Of a stretch of 64,000 nt of DNA, positions 26,856 to 36,043 are shown one piece after another. Position 1 is the first letter of the stretch; the number at the start of each line of letters is the position of its first letter. Source of the DNA: Rhodobacteraceae bacterium HLUCCA08 (GTDB lineage Bacteria; Pseudomonadota; Alphaproteobacteria; Rhodobacterales; Rhodobacteraceae). The position numbers were made by a program, and so were the translations under genes. The notes below the pieces were generated by a model. It did not search any database. It was not told where the DNA came from and was given only the letters and a program-made list of their open reading frames with translations. The stretch is taken from assembly GCA_001314655.1 (NCBI GenBank), contig LJSF01000043.1:124001-188000 (forward strand). Direction: 5' to 3'.

Positions 26856-27794
26856 ATGAGCAATACGGAAACCCTTGCCCCGGATCGCGCCGGGATCGCC
26901 CGCGCCGCGGCGCTGCTGGGGCAGGGCGGGCTGGTCGGTTTTCCGACCGAGACCGTCTATGGCCTGGGCGTGGATGCGCGTGATGATGACGCGGTGGCCC
27001 GGCTGTTCGCGGCCAAGGGGCGGCCCGCCTTCAACCCGCTGATCGTGCATCTGCCCGACATGGCGCATGTGGCGGCCTATGCGCGGATACCGCCCGAGGC
27101 CGCCCGGCTGGCCGCGGCGTTCTGGCCCGGCGCCCTGACCCTGGTCCTGCCGCTGCGCGACGACGCCGGCCTGTCGCCGCTGGTCACGGCGGGGCTGTCG
27201 ACGGTGGGCCTGCGGGTGCCCGACGCGCCGGTGGCGCAGGCGCTGTTGCGGGCCTTCGGCGGGCCGGTCGCGGCGCCGTCCGCCAATCCGTCCGGCCAGG
27301 TCAGCCCGACGACGGCGGCGCATGTGCTTGACGGTCTGGCGGGCCGGATCGACGCATTGGTCGATGGCGGGCCCTGCGGCGTGGGGGTCGAAAGCACCAT
27401 CGTCGGCTTCGATCCCGCCCCGGTGCTGCTGCGGGCCGGCGGGTTGCCGGCCGAGGCGATCGAGGCCTGTCTGGGCCGCCCCCTGGGCCGGGCCGGCGAC
27501 GCAATCACCGCGCCCGGGCAACTGGCCTCGCATTATGCGCCGCGCGGCCGGGTTCGGCTGAACGTGACCGACCCGCAACTGGGCGAGGTCGTGCTGGGCT
27601 TCGGCCCGGTGCCCTGCGATCTGAACCTGTCGCCGGCGGGCGATCTGACGCAGGCCGCGGCGCGGCTCTTCGACTGCCTGCACCGGCTGAACGCCATGGC
27701 GGCCGAACGGATCGCGGTGACGCCGATCCCCGATCACGGGCTTGGCCGGGCGATCAACGACCGGCTGGCCCGGGCCGCGGCGCCGCGCGGATAG
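26856..27794 (+). CDS. tsaC: L-threonylcarbamoyladenylate synthase (Sua5/YrdC/YwlC type)
   Basis: A 312-residue enzyme making threonylcarbamoyl-AMP for the t6A37 modification of tRNA. The YrdC domain (about 10-200) has GLVGFPTETVYGLGVDARDD, KGRPAFNPLIVH, APSANPSGQVSPTTAAHVLD and GVGVESTIVGF. A C-terminal Sua5 domain follows (GQLASHYAPRGRV linker onwards), so this is the long Sua5 form rather than short TsaC. Divergent from the acyl-CoA dehydrogenase gene across 113 bases. Confidence 0.93.
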   Translation: MSNTETLAPDRAGIARAAALLGQGGLVGFPTETVYGLGVDARDDDAVARLFAAKGRPAFNPLIVHLPDMAHVAAYARIPPEAARLAAAFWPGALTLVLPLRDDAGLSPLVTAGLSTVGLRVPDAPVAQALLRAFGGPVAAPSANPSGQVSPTTAAHVLDGLAGRIDALVDGGPCGVGVESTIVGFDPAPVLLRAGGLPAEAIEACLGRPLGRAGDAITAPGQLASHYAPRGRVRLNVTDPQLGEVVLGFGPVPCDLNLSPAGDLTQAAARLFDCLHRLNAMAAERIAVTPIPDHGLGRAINDRLARAAAPRG

Positions 27795-27847
27795 GAGTGT
27801 TGCGCGGCACGCGGGGCGTTAACCCCCCCTTCGGACCGATCCACGCA

Positions 27848-27869
27848 CCGACGTAATGCCGACGTGATG
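27848..27869. repeat. 11-bp tandem direct repeat between tsaC and the yqgE-type gene
   Basis: CCGACGTAATG (27848-27858) is followed at once by CCGACGTGATG (27859-27869), differing at one base. It lies in the 178-base gap between two convergent genes, so it is not an obvious operator; role unknown. The rest of the gap holds no ORF with a ribosome site. Confidence 0.45.
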
Positions 27870-27972
27870 CCGCGGGCCGAAATTCCCGGATTTCCAGGCT
27901 GTTAACCGCGATTCGACGATTTCGGCCGGAACGCCGCGCGCGCTGCATCGAGTTTGCATTGACCGGAGACGC

Positions 27973-28542
27973 TCAGGCCCGGCCGCCCTCGGCCGACAGC
28001 AGCAGCGGGTCGATGCCCAGAACCTTGAGCGCGGCGGTCCATTTGTGTTCGTTCGCGCGGCCGAACAGGATGTCGTCGCGCGCGTCACAGGTCAGCCAGC
28101 CATTGCGCTGGAACTCGTCCTCCAACTGGCCCGGGCCCCAGCCGGAATAGCCCAGCGCCAGCAGCGACCGTTCCGGCCCGTCACCCTGGGCGAGGTCCTC
28201 GAGCACATCGAGCGTGGCGGTCAGCGCGACCCGGTCGGTGACCCGCATCGTGCCGTTGCCGGATTCGTAATCGCCTGAATGCAGAACGAAACCGCGCCCC
28301 GATTCCACCGGCCCGCCGTAATGGACGCGGATATCGCGCGCGTCGTCGCCGATCGGGATCGACAGCTGCTCCAGCAGGTCGGCAAAGCGCACATCGGGGG
28401 TGGGCTTGTTCACGATCAGGCCCATCGCGCCCTCGTCGGAATGGGCGCACAGATAGACCACGGAATGGTCGAACCTGGGGTCGCCCATGCCGGGCATGGC
28501 GATCAGAAGCTGGCCGGTCAGGTCGGTCGCATGCGCTGTCAT
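27973..28542 (-). CDS. YqgE/AlgH (DUF179) family protein
   Basis: A 189-residue protein of the UPF0301/YqgE/AlgH family, found in most proteobacteria and of unknown biochemical role. Hallmarks are GQLLIAMPGMGDPRFDHSVV at the N terminus, GAMGLIVNKP, VHYGGPVESGRGFVLHS, and LALGYSGWGPGQLEDEFQRN with NGWL. It is divergent from the DsbD-domain gene across 104 bases. Confidence 0.93.
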   Translation of the reverse strand: MTAHATDLTGQLLIAMPGMGDPRFDHSVVYLCAHSDEGAMGLIVNKPTPDVRFADLLEQLSIPIGDDARDIRVHYGGPVESGRGFVLHSGDYESGNGTMRVTDRVALTATLDVLEDLAQGDGPERSLLALGYSGWGPGQLEDEFQRNGWLTCDARDDILFGRANEHKWTAALKVLGIDPLLLSAEGGRA

Positions 28543-28646
28543 GGCCCGATGATGTGGTGCCCGGGGGCCACGTGCAAGGGGCGTCTGGGGCGGTGATCTC
28601 CGGATCGTGACTTTTTCTTTCAGGTCCGCGCGCTTAATTGCACCTC

Positions 28647-29441
28647 ATGCGCCGTATCGCCCCCCTTGCCCTGCTGCTTGCCAGCGCCCTGCCGGTTCGT
28701 GCCGAACCGGTGTCGGATCACGTCACCGTCAGCATCCTGCCCGGCTGGCGGACCGAGGCCGGCACCCATATGGCGGGCTTTCGGATCCGGATGGCGCCGG
28801 GCTGGCACACCTATTGGCGCGCGCCGGGCGATGCCGGTATCCCGCCCAGTTTCGACTGGACCGGATCCGACAATATCGCCGGGGCGGGCTTTCACTGGCC
28901 GGTGCCCGAGGTCATTGTCCAGAACGACATGCGGTCGATCGGCTACAAGGGCGACGTGGTGATCCCGATCGAACTGGCGCTGGACGATCCCGCGGCGCCG
29001 GCACGGATGGCCGGCCTGGTGCAGATGGGTGTCTGCCGGGACATCTGCATGCCGGTGCAGCTGAGTTTCGCCGCCGATCTGCCGGTCGGCGGGGATCGGC
29101 CGGCCGCCCTGGTCGCGGCGCTGGTGGATCAGCCGCTGGCCGCGGACCAGGCCGGTGTCGATGCCGTATCCTGTTCCGTCGCACCGATCGCCGATGGGCT
29201 GAGCGTGACCGCGACGGTCGACATGGCGCCGCTCGGCCCCGACGAGGCGGTGGTGATCGAGGCCGGCGATCCCACGATCTGGGTGAGCGAACCCGCCAGC
29301 CAGCGCGACGGTGCCCGCCTGACCGCGCAGGCCGACATGGTCCACGTGACCGGAGAACCCTTTGCCCTCGATCGGTCGCAAGTGCGGATCACGGTGATCG
29401 CGGCGGGCCGGGCGGTCGATATCCGCGGCTGCGGCGGTTAA
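28647..29441 (+). CDS. Secreted DsbD N-terminal-domain-like protein
   Basis: A 264-residue protein with a signal peptide (MRRIAPLALLLASALPVRAE) and a periplasmic domain resembling the DsbD alpha/DUF (PF11412-type) domain: GWHTYWRAPGDAGIPPSFDW and VIPIELAL are typical. Two cysteines (VCRDICMP) sit in the usual position. It lacks the membrane and thioredoxin domains of DsbD, so it may interact with a separate thiol reductant or have another role. The ATG at 28647 is chosen over a TTG at 28638. Its stop overlaps the end of the RND gene by 4 bases (convergent). Confidence 0.8.
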   Translation: MRRIAPLALLLASALPVRAEPVSDHVTVSILPGWRTEAGTHMAGFRIRMAPGWHTYWRAPGDAGIPPSFDWTGSDNIAGAGFHWPVPEVIVQNDMRSIGYKGDVVIPIELALDDPAAPARMAGLVQMGVCRDICMPVQLSFAADLPVGGDRPAALVAALVDQPLAADQAGVDAVSCSVAPIADGLSVTATVDMAPLGPDEAVVIEAGDPTIWVSEPASQRDGARLTAQADMVHVTGEPFALDRSQVRITVIAAGRAVDIRGCGG

Positions 29442-32400
29442 GGGGCGGCGCCGGCCGTCCGGGTTCCCCGCGACACCACCACCGCGCTGACCAGATAGAC
29501 CGCGACCAGCCACAGCGCCGTCGCGGCGGTGAATTGCGCCAGGGCCCCCGCCATGCCGATGCCGGACATCGGCAGGCCGGACAGCGCCGGCAGCGCGCTG
29601 CCGTTGACCAGGACCGGGGCGACCAGCACCGCGAACAGGCCGATCACGCCGGTCACGGCGATGCCGCCGGGCCAGGCCAGGCCGCGCCGGCCGCTGGTCA
29701 GGCCGCGCCGCGCGGCGCGGGTATAGCGCGCCACGTCGTCCTGCATGGCGATCAGCGCCGGGACCAGGAACAGCACCAGCACCACGCCGAAGCCCAGGCC
29801 ATAGACCAGGGTGATCACCGTGGGCTTGAGGAATTCGGCCTGGCTGGAACCTTCGTACAACAGCGGGGCGAGGCCCAGAACGGTCGTCGCCGTGGTCAGG
29901 AACACCGCGCGCAACCGGTCCGCCGCCCCGTCGATGATCGCCGGCCTGATCCCGCGGGTTTCGGCATATTCGTCGATCGTCGTCACCAGCACGATGGAAT
30001 CGTTGATGATGATCCCGACCATGCCCAGCAGGCCCACGATGGTGAACATCGACATCGGAATGCCCCATTGCTGATGCCCCCAGATCGTGCCGACCAGCCC
30101 GAACGGGATGATCGCCATGATGACCAGAGGCCGGGTCCAGCTGGAGAAAATCCAGGCCAGCGTCAGGTAGATCCCGGTCAGCACGAAGATCAGACCGATC
30201 CGCGCATCGTCGAGAAAGGCGTTTTCCTGCTCGGCCAGGCCGGAATAGGCCGACCGGACACCGAAAGCGGTCTCGACCCGGGGCAGGATGTCGTCCTGGA
30301 TGATCTGCATCACCTCGGTTGCGCGCTGGGCGTCGTCGTCGCTCAGATCCCCGGTGACGGAAATCAGCAGCACGCCGTTTTCGCGCACGATCCGGGAAAA
30401 GCCGGTGCGGCTCTCGACGGTGACGATATCGGCCAGCGGAACATAGGCGCCGGCAGCGGTGCGCATCAGGGTGCGGTCCAGGAAATCGGCGGTCAGTTCA
30501 TCCGCGGGCAATTGCACCGTGACCGTCGCGCTGCGGGTGCCGACCGGATAGCTGGCCGCCTCGACCCCGCCCAGGCGGTTGCGCAGAATCCGACCCAGGT
30601 CGTCGATGGTAAAGCCCAGCGCCTGGCCCTGGGGCGTGAGTTCTAGGATCAGCTCTTCCTTGTCATAGGCCAGGCTGTCCTCGAGCCCCGACACCTCGGG
30701 ATAGGCCGCAAGGTCGGCCTTGAGCGCCTCGGCCGCCTGTTTCAGCGTCTCGGGCTCGGCCCCGAACAGCTGGATGTCGATATCGTCGCCGCCGGGCCCC
30801 GACCCCCAGCTGCGGAAGCTGACGGTTTCGGCCATCGGGTGGTTCACCACTTCCTCGGCGATGGCTCCGAAGAACGCGCTGCTGGAAAACGGCCGCATAT
30901 CGGCATCGACGATCTCGATCGAGATCGCGCCCAGCTGGTCGGGCTCCTTGGTGTCGGCGCCGGCGATTCCGGGGCCGGCATTGCCGCCGATCTCGGCGAC
31001 CACATAGGTCAGCGGGTTGATGCCGTGCTCGGCCTCGAAGCGGGCGGCGACGGTGTTGGTGGCGCGCTGCAATTCGCGCAGCATCTCCATCGAATCGTCG
31101 CGGGACGCGCCGGGCAACATGGCGAAATTCGCGGTGATCGAGCCCTGTTCGGGCGAATTGAAGAACCGCCATTGCACATCGCCGCGGATCACGCTGGCGG
31201 CCTGAAGCGCCAGCAGGCCGATGGCGCCGGCGATCACCGGATAGCGGGCCCGGATGACCCCGGCCATGAAGGGGCGGAACAGGCTGTGCCGCACCCAGGC
31301 GAAGCCCTGGTTGACCAGCTGCGAGGCGGCGTCGATCCCGGCATCCGACAGCATGTGCAGGATCGCCCGCTTGCGCGGCATCGGCGCCAGCAGAAAGCCC
31401 AGGACAACCGCCAGAACCCCGGCCAGGGCCGCCGCGATCCCGGCCTTGATCCAGGGCAGCTCGGCCAAGGGTGCGAGCCAGGACAGCCAGCCGATCGCCG
31501 CCAGCAGCCCCGCGCCCCAGACCCCGAAGGCCAGCAGCGTCACCGACAGCACCGCGCCCAGGAACATCACCGCCAGCGCGCCCAGCCCCATGCGCAAGGT
31601 GCTGAAGCCCTGGCGCGGACGCTCTTTCAGCGCCTTGGACATGTGATGCGGCAGGATCAGGAAACATTCGACCAGCGACGCGGCCAGCACCACGATCACG
31701 GTAAACGGGATATCGGCGATCATCGACCCGAAGCGGCCGCTGATCGCGGTCAGGCCGAAAAAGGCGATGACCGTGGTCAGGGTCGCGGAAAACACCGGCG
31801 TGAACATGCGTTTGGCCGCGTTTTCGGCCGCGGTTTCGGGGTCTTCGCGATAACGGCGATAGCGCGCATCGGCGTGTTCGCCCACCACGATCGCATCATC
31901 GACCACGATCCCCAGGGTCAGCAGCAACGCAAACAGCGAGATCATGTTGATCGTCAGCCCCGAGAAATACATCAGCGCTATGGCGGCGGTCATCGCCACG
32001 GGGATACCGGCGGCGACCCAGAAGGCGGTGCGGGTGTTCAGGAACAGGAACAGCAGCAGCACCACAAGCCCCAGGCCCATCAATCCGTTCTTGTAAAGGA
32101 TATCGAGCCGCCCGGTGATATATTCGGCCCGGCCCCGGATCAGGTCGATCGAGGTGCCGTCGGGCAGGGTCGCCTCCAGCTGTTCGGCGACCTCGCGCAC
32201 CGTGGCCTCCATCCGGATCGCGTCGCCGGTGGCGTTGCGGTCGACCCGGACCGAAATCGCGGGATTGTCGCCGACGAAATAGGCCCGTTCGCGGTCCACC
32301 CCTTCGCGCAGCACCGTCGCCACGTCGCCCACGGTCAGCGACGATCCGTCCGGGTTCAGGCGCAGCACGATGGCGGCGATGTCTTCGGGGCTGCGTTTCT

Positions 32401-33082
32401 CGACCCCGGTGCGCACCCGGGTCTGGCCCGAAACGTCGCCCGCCGGGTCGGCGGTGACCTGCTGGGCGATGGCATCGGCGATCTGCGACATCGAGATGTC
32501 GTGCTGGACCAGGGCGATCGACGGCACCTCGATCACGGTCGACGGCGCGGCGACGCCGCGGATCGTGGTCTGGGTCACGCCTTGGGCATAAAGCTGGATG
32601 ACGAATTCGTCGGCGAACCGGCCCAGCTGGTCGGGCGCGACAGGCCCGGTGATGACCACGTCGGTGACCCGGTCGAACCAGCCGCCGCGGCGGATTTCCG
32701 GGTCTTCGGCCTCGTCCGGCAGGTTTCCCGCGGCGCTGTCGACGGCGGTCTGCACGTCCTCGGCGGCCTTGGTCATGTCGTGGTCGGGTTCGAATTCCAG
32801 CCGGATATTCGCGCGCCCCTCGGTGGCGGTCGAACTGGCCTCATCAACGCCGTCGACGGCCAGCAGGGCAGGGGTCAGAACCTCGACGATGGCATTGTCG
32901 ACATCCTCGGCCCCGGCCCCGGACCAGGCGACCGAGACGGTGATGTCATCGACCACGATGTCGGGAAAGAACTGCGCCCGCATCCGCGGATAGGAGGCCA
33001 GCCCGATCGCCAGCAGCACCACCAGAAGCAGGTTCGCCGCGGTGGCGTGGCGGGTGAAATAGGACAGGATCCCGCGCGACAT
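29438..33082 (-). CDS. RND-family efflux transporter with extra membrane segments
   Basis: A 1214-residue resistance-nodulation-division pump; typical members are about 1030-1050. TM1 is near 15-32, the porter domain follows, and TM4 carries the proton-relay aspartates in GIVVDDAIVV (D395, D396). TM10 has VGIIINDSIVL (N1027, D1028) without the lysine of AcrB, as in some other RND branches. Two regions are extra: residues about 496-568, where hydrophobic segments lie between TM6 and TM7, and a C-terminal stretch about 1138-1203 with two hydrophobic segments. The gene follows its adaptor with a 3-base gap, so they form one operon; no outer-membrane channel is nearby. Substrate unknown. Confidence 0.9.
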   Translation of the reverse strand: MSRGILSYFTRHATAANLLLVVLLAIGLASYPRMRAQFFPDIVVDDITVSVAWSGAGAEDVDNAIVEVLTPALLAVDGVDEASSTATEGRANIRLEFEPDHDMTKAAEDVQTAVDSAAGNLPDEAEDPEIRRGGWFDRVTDVVITGPVAPDQLGRFADEFVIQLYAQGVTQTTIRGVAAPSTVIEVPSIALVQHDISMSQIADAIAQQVTADPAGDVSGQTRVRTGVEKRSPEDIAAIVLRLNPDGSSLTVGDVATVLREGVDRERAYFVGDNPAISVRVDRNATGDAIRMEATVREVAEQLEATLPDGTSIDLIRGRAEYITGRLDILYKNGLMGLGLVVLLLFLFLNTRTAFWVAAGIPVAMTAAIALMYFSGLTINMISLFALLLTLGIVVDDAIVVGEHADARYRRYREDPETAAENAAKRMFTPVFSATLTTVIAFFGLTAISGRFGSMIADIPFTVIVVLAASLVECFLILPHHMSKALKERPRQGFSTLRMGLGALAVMFLGAVLSVTLLAFGVWGAGLLAAIGWLSWLAPLAELPWIKAGIAAALAGVLAVVLGFLLAPMPRKRAILHMLSDAGIDAASQLVNQGFAWVRHSLFRPFMAGVIRARYPVIAGAIGLLALQAASVIRGDVQWRFFNSPEQGSITANFAMLPGASRDDSMEMLRELQRATNTVAARFEAEHGINPLTYVVAEIGGNAGPGIAGADTKEPDQLGAISIEIVDADMRPFSSSAFFGAIAEEVVNHPMAETVSFRSWGSGPGGDDIDIQLFGAEPETLKQAAEALKADLAAYPEVSGLEDSLAYDKEELILELTPQGQALGFTIDDLGRILRNRLGGVEAASYPVGTRSATVTVQLPADELTADFLDRTLMRTAAGAYVPLADIVTVESRTGFSRIVRENGVLLISVTGDLSDDDAQRATEVMQIIQDDILPRVETAFGVRSAYSGLAEQENAFLDDARIGLIFVLTGIYLTLAWIFSSWTRPLVIMAIIPFGLVGTIWGHQQWGIPMSMFTIVGLLGMVGIIINDSIVLVTTIDEYAETRGIRPAIIDGAADRLRAVFLTTATTVLGLAPLLYEGSSQAEFLKPTVITLVYGLGFGVVLVLFLVPALIAMQDDVARYTRAARRGLTSGRRGLAWPGGIAVTGVIGLFAVLVAPVLVNGSALPALSGLPMSGIGMAGALAQFTAATALWLVAVYLVSAVVVSRGTRTAGAAP

Positions 33083-33085
33083 GGC

Positions 33086-34543
33086 CTAGCTGCCCATCCG
33101 CGCTTCGATCCGCGATATGGTATCGGCGGGCACCTCGTCCTGCTGCAACTGGTCGGCCAGGTTGGCCTTGACCGCGTCGGGCATCTGGCTGCCCTCGACG
33201 AAGGCCAGCAGCCGGGCCCGGCGTTCGGGGTCCAGGGCGACCATTTCCGGCACCGGCGCCGAGGATTGTGCCGCGTCTGGGTCGATCGGCGCGACCAACA
33301 GCCCCTCGCCCAGCAGGGGCGAGCGTTCGGCGACGATGAAGGCCCCGGTCAGCGCCGGGGCGCGGATCAGGACGTCATCGCCCTGGCGCCGGACCAGCGT
33401 CACGTCGTGACTGACCAGGCGGTTTTCACCGTCGAGCCCCAGCACGGTCATGTCCGACCCCAGCGCCGTCGCCGGAACCCGGGCGACGCCGTCGACCGCG
33501 GGTTCCTGCACCCGCAGGGTGACGAAATCGCCCGGTCGGAATCCGACGGCGCTGTCGAGCGTGGCGAACAGGAGCCGCCCGGTCAGCCCTTCGCCCACTT
33601 CGGCGCCTTCGCGGGTGATTCGGCCGGTCGCGGTGATCTCGATCCCCTGCACGGCAAGGCTTGCGGTCAGGGGCGCGTCGATCAGGCGGCCGGTGTCGTC
33701 CAGAAGGCGCGCATATTGCGCGGCCGAGACACGGAACGCGACCTCGAGCCGGTCGGCCTCGAGCAGCGTGGCGACCTGTTCGTTGGCCGAGACCAGACTG
33801 CCCTCGGCCGCGGTCACCGCCGTCAGGGTGCCCGAAAAGCCGGCGGTGATCCGGGTATCGGCCAGCATCCGTTCGGCCTCGGCCAGGCTGATCCGGGTCC
33901 GGGCCAGCGCGGTGGCGGACTGGTCGACGCGGGCGGCGGAATTGTCCACCGCCTGACGCGCCGACAGGATCGACTGGGCCGCCGCAGAGGCCGCCAGTTC
34001 CGCCGCCTCCAGATCGGCCGCGGTCGACACGCCCCGGCTGCGCAAATCCTGCTGGCGGGCCAGGGCCTGGTCGCGCAGGGCCTTCTGAGCCTCGGCGGCG
34101 GCCAGTTCGTCACGGTCCAGCGCCAGGGCGCGTTCGGCTTCGCGGACCTCGGCCTCGGCATCGGCCAGGTCGGTGCGGGTCCGGTCCAGCGCGCCCTGTG
34201 CGTCGGTCGGGTCGATCCGCAGCAGAACCTGTCCGGCCGCCACATGCCCGCCCTCGACGAAAGCGTCGGCGACTTCGACGACCGTGCCGCCGACCCGGGC
34301 GCGCAGCGCCAGGCTGCGCGCACTTTGCAACTGGCCGAAGGTTTCCAGGACCGGCGTGACATTCTGCGGGTCGACCTTTACCACGTTGACCGACAGGACC
34401 TGTTCACGCCGCGGAAACGACCGCGGTTCGGCATTCATCCGTTCTTCGACGGCCAGGCGCACGGTATTGCCGGCCCAGGCGAACAGGGCCAGCGTGACCG
34501 CCAGCAGGAAGATGCCGATGAAGCTGCGCGCCAGGAAACGCAT
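33086..34543 (-). CDS. RND efflux periplasmic adaptor (membrane fusion protein)
   Basis: A 485-residue adaptor. An N-terminal membrane anchor (LARSFIGIFLLAVTLALFAW) is followed by a lipoyl half (GGTVVEVADAFVEGGHVAAG), a long coiled-coil hairpin (about 135-245, rich in Ala/Glu/Arg), a second lipoyl half (AGFSGTLTAVTAAEGSLVSA) and beta-barrel segments. It would link the RND pump to an outer-membrane channel. The C terminus has a short extra helical tail (about 435-485) with ALDPERRARLLAFVEGSQMP, uncommon in the family. The start at 34543 has GGAG seven bases upstream. Operon with the pump. Confidence 0.9.
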   Translation of the reverse strand: MRFLARSFIGIFLLAVTLALFAWAGNTVRLAVEERMNAEPRSFPRREQVLSVNVVKVDPQNVTPVLETFGQLQSARSLALRARVGGTVVEVADAFVEGGHVAAGQVLLRIDPTDAQGALDRTRTDLADAEAEVREAERALALDRDELAAAEAQKALRDQALARQQDLRSRGVSTAADLEAAELAASAAAQSILSARQAVDNSAARVDQSATALARTRISLAEAERMLADTRITAGFSGTLTAVTAAEGSLVSANEQVATLLEADRLEVAFRVSAAQYARLLDDTGRLIDAPLTASLAVQGIEITATGRITREGAEVGEGLTGRLLFATLDSAVGFRPGDFVTLRVQEPAVDGVARVPATALGSDMTVLGLDGENRLVSHDVTLVRRQGDDVLIRAPALTGAFIVAERSPLLGEGLLVAPIDPDAAQSSAPVPEMVALDPERRARLLAFVEGSQMPDAVKANLADQLQQDEVPADTISRIEARMGS

Positions 34544-34624
34544 GGGCGGACTCCGAATGGTTCCAGACAAAGATAGGCTGTCCGGGACATATGCCAAACA
34601 CTAAAGGTATAACGCGGGGTGCGA

Positions 34625-35155
34625 CTATTTCCGTCGCTTGTGTTCCTCCAGACGCGGCAGGATCTCGACGAAGTTGCAGGGCGCGTGCCGGTAGTCGAGC
34701 TGATGGACCAGGATTTCGTCCCAGGCATCCTTGCAGGCCCCGGTGGAGCCGGGCAGGGCGAACAGGTAGGTGCCGCCCGCCACGCCGCCGGTGGCGCGGG
34801 ACTGGATCGCGCTGGTGCCGATCTTGTTCATCGACACGATGGTAAAGAGGGTGCCGAAGGCGTCGATCTCCTTTTCGTAGACATCGCGATGCGCCTCGAC
34901 GGTCACGTCGCGCCCGGTCAGGCCGGTGCCGCCGGTCGAAATCACCACGTCCACATCGGGGCTGTCGATCCATTCGCGCAGCTGCGCTCGAATCGCGTCG
35001 CGTTCGTCGCGCAGGATCATCCGGTCGGCCAGGATGTGCCCCGCTCGCTCCAGCCGGTCGACCAGGGTCTGGCCCGACCGGTCCTCCTCGGGGCCGCGCG
35101 TGTCGCTGACGGTCAACACGGCGATGCGGACGGGGATGAAGTCCTTTTCGGTCAC
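34625..35155 (-). CDS. moaB: Molybdenum cofactor biosynthesis protein MoaB
   Basis: A 176-residue MoaB/MogA-fold protein that adenylylates molybdopterin before molybdate insertion. It has VLTVSDTRGPEEDRSGQTLV, ISTGGTGLTGRDVT, and NKIGTSAIQSRATGG with ALPGSTGACKDAWDEIL. It starts at GTG 35155, overlapping the glycosylase stop (GTGA, 35152-35155). The two genes are therefore co-translated although functionally unrelated. Confidence 0.92.
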   Translation of the reverse strand: MTEKDFIPVRIAVLTVSDTRGPEEDRSGQTLVDRLERAGHILADRMILRDERDAIRAQLREWIDSPDVDVVISTGGTGLTGRDVTVEAHRDVYEKEIDAFGTLFTIVSMNKIGTSAIQSRATGGVAGGTYLFALPGSTGACKDAWDEILVHQLDYRHAPCNFVEILPRLEEHKRRK

Positions 35156-35925
35156 GTCAACTCCTTCAGCCTGGCGTTCAGGTCCAGCAGGTCGGCCCAG
35201 GCCTCGCGCTTGGCGGCCGGGTTGCGCAGCAGGTAGGCGGGGTGGAACATCGGCAGGACCGGCAGGGCCAGCGCCTCGGCCCATTGGCCGCGCATCCGGG
35301 TGATGCCGGCGCGACCCAGCAGCGCCTGGCAGGGGGTGTTGCCCATCAGCACCAGCAGCCGCGGTTTCGCCAAGGCGATGTGACGTTCCAGAAATGGCAG
35401 CATCATCGCGATTTCGCCCGGCTCCGGCGTGCGGTTCTGCGGCGGGCGCCAGGGCAGGACATTGGTAATGTAGACCGGGCGGTCGGGGCGGTCGCGGCCC
35501 ATATCTATGGCCGCCAGCATCCGGTCCAGCAATTGCCCGGCGCGGCCGACGAAGGGCTTGCCCTGCAGGTCCTCGTCGCGGCCCGGCGCCTCGCCCAGGA
35601 TCATCACCGGCGCCCCGGCGATCCCGTCGGCGAAGACGGTCTGACGGGCGCCGGCCTTGAGGTCGCAATGCGGATAGGCGTCCAGGGCCGCTTTCAGGCC
35701 GGCGAGGTCACGCGCCGCATGGGCGGCGGCGCGGGCTTCGGCCACCGGGTCGGGGTCCTTCGACCTGGCGGCTGGCGCGGCGGTGGTGCGCGGGGCGGTG
35801 CGCGGGGCGGCCTGTTCCAGCGCATAGCGATCCACGGGCACATCCCCGATCGCCTCGTCCGCGCCCAGTTCGATCTGCCAGTCCAGCAGCGCCCGGGCGG
35901 TGTGAAAGTCCAGCGCCTGATCCAT
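35152..35925 (-). CDS. Uracil-DNA glycosylase, family 4-like, apparently without the Fe-S cluster
   Basis: A 257-residue glycosylase that removes uracil from DNA. Motif A is GEAPGRDEDLQGKPFVGRAG (about 110-129) and motif B is HPAYLLRNP near the C terminus. Family-4 enzymes hold a 4Fe-4S cluster with four cysteines. Here only the first (C87) remains at the usual place. The expected CxxC partner is lysine (K90 in CDLK), the cysteine before RPP is W158, and the next is M174. The N-terminal 85 residues form an Ala/Pro-rich extension. A Fe-S-free branch of this family exists in alphaproteobacteria as I recall it, so this may be normal. Divergent from pyrB. Confidence 0.85.
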   Translation of the reverse strand: MDQALDFHTARALLDWQIELGADEAIGDVPVDRYALEQAAPRTAPRTTAAPAARSKDPDPVAEARAAAHAARDLAGLKAALDAYPHCDLKAGARQTVFADGIAGAPVMILGEAPGRDEDLQGKPFVGRAGQLLDRMLAAIDMGRDRPDRPVYITNVLPWRPPQNRTPEPGEIAMMLPFLERHIALAKPRLLVLMGNTPCQALLGRAGITRMRGQWAEALALPVLPMFHPAYLLRNPAAKREAWADLLDLNARLKELT

Positions 35926-36043
35926 GCGCCCGACCCTACTGCGCTTCGCGCCCGGGCGAAAGATCGACCGGCGCGGCCCGCTGTCGCCTTGCCGCGCCGC
36001 GGCGCAGTTTCTATAAGCGGACAAATCCGGCCGAGGGGAGCCC

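Noticed and set aside
30839-34576. A 1245-codon open frame antisense to the RND pump and adaptor
   Set aside because: High-GC DNA gives long antisense frames by chance; its translation is repetitive His/Gln/Arg-rich, with no start site and no family look, while the opposite strand holds clear RND genes.
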